Source: Dechloromonas sp.
Lineage (GTDB): Bacteria; Pseudomonadota; Gammaproteobacteria; Burkholderiales; Rhodocyclaceae
Assembly (NCBI GenBank): GCA_013693915.1
Contig: CP059264.1
Location: 3,883,356 to 3,889,336, forward strand
Direction: 5' to 3'
DNA: 5,981 bases
Under the pieces are notes generated by a model. That model was not told the DNA's origin and did not search any database. It was given only the letters and a program-made list of their open reading frames with translations. Of this stretch, positions 5,716 to 5,981 are shown piece by piece. Both the position numbers and the translations under genes were made by a program. Positions within the stretch are counted from its first letter, which is position 1. Each line of letters begins with the position of its first letter.

Positions 5716-5981
5716 GTGAATCCCGAATGGTGGACCTGGGTGGTCGGCGGCATCGCCCTGATCCTCGCCGAACTGGCGACCCCGTCGTTCTTCATCGTCT
5801 GGTTCGGGCTCGGCGCCATCCTGGTCGGCCTGCTGATGCTGGTCGTGTCCGGCCTGTCGCTGACCGCGCAACTGGCGACGTGGACGCTGGCGTCGCTGGC
5901 GATGGTCATCCTTTGGTTCCGCGTCTTCAAGCGGAGCTTCCACAAGACCCGGATAGGCACGGCCGATGGCGAGGTCATCGG
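5716..5981 (+). CDS. NfeD-family membrane protein, 3' end missing
   Basis: The visible 88 codons begin (GTG read as Met) with NPEWWTWVVGGIALILAELA and continue with TPSFFIVWFGLGAILVGLL, characteristic of short NfeD-family proteins. Three membrane segments fall at about residues 8-22, 26-45 and 50-70, followed by a basic stretch (RVFKRSFHKTR), where the family's soluble OB-fold domain would begin. That domain is beyond the window edge. NfeD proteins usually work with SPFH/stomatin-like partners (such as QmcA/YbbK) in inner-membrane microdomains or quality control, and the partner gene is commonly next door. I would therefore expect an SPFH gene just downstream, which cannot be seen here. The GTG start is supported by an AGGAAA ribosome binding site and a well-spaced upstream promoter. 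Confidence 0.85.
   Translation, partial: MNPEWWTWVVGGIALILAELATPSFFIVWFGLGAILVGLLMLVVSGLSLTAQLATWTLASLAMVILWFRVFKRSFHKTRIGTADGEVI

Noticed and set aside
5702..5719. Five-codon mini-frame (ATG AGG AAA TAC AAG TGA) overlapping the NfeD GTG
   Set aside because: Too short to support as a leader peptide; its purines are better explained as the ribosome binding site for the GTG start.

Overview
The window is GC-rich, densely packed chromosomal DNA, most likely from a betaproteobacterium, with Rhodocyclales (Azoarcus/Dechloromonas/Accumulibacter-like) as my best guess. The main support is a PhaM-type polyhydroxybutyrate (PHB) granule protein, a family typical of PHB-storing betaproteobacteria, plus strong G/C third-position bias. 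I see no tRNA, rRNA, CRISPR array, insertion sequence or phage gene.

Layout. (1) Positions 1-1173, plus strand: the 3' part of an FAD-dependent D-lactate dehydrogenase of the LDHD/GlcD type. (2) 1191-1430, plus strand: an unrecognised 79-residue membrane protein whose stop overlaps (ATGA) the start of (3) 1427-3526, a membrane sensor histidine kinase with a periplasmic Cache-like domain, a complete kinase core and a degenerate C-terminal receiver-like domain. (4) 3496-4168, minus strand: a NarL/LuxR-type response regulator, probably the kinase's partner, lying tail to tail with it. Its reading frame is broken by one extra base in a run of five C's. (5) 4260-4880, plus strand: PhaM. Its C-terminal part runs 170 bases into (6) 4711-5610, minus strand: an AEC-family (auxin efflux carrier-like) permease. 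(7) 5716-5981, plus strand: the 5' part of an NfeD-family membrane protein, cut by the window edge.

How the genes relate. The 79-residue protein, the kinase and the regulator look like one signalling unit. The small gene and the kinase are translationally coupled, and the regulator converges on the kinase with a 31-base 3' overlap. PhaM (storage granule regulation), the permease and NfeD look like independent neighbours. Two start sites, for the small protein and the permease, have the same TAGAAT-6 nt-ATG arrangement and no ribosome binding site, which suggests leaderless transcripts.

No wholly new system is evident. The points worth a second look are the frameshifted regulator, the receiver-like kinase tail that has lost its phosphorylation residues, the small protein coupled to the kinase, and the apparent loss or overprinting of the PhaM tail. 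The two frame anomalies both lie at short C runs, so base-calling error must be excluded before they are read as biology.
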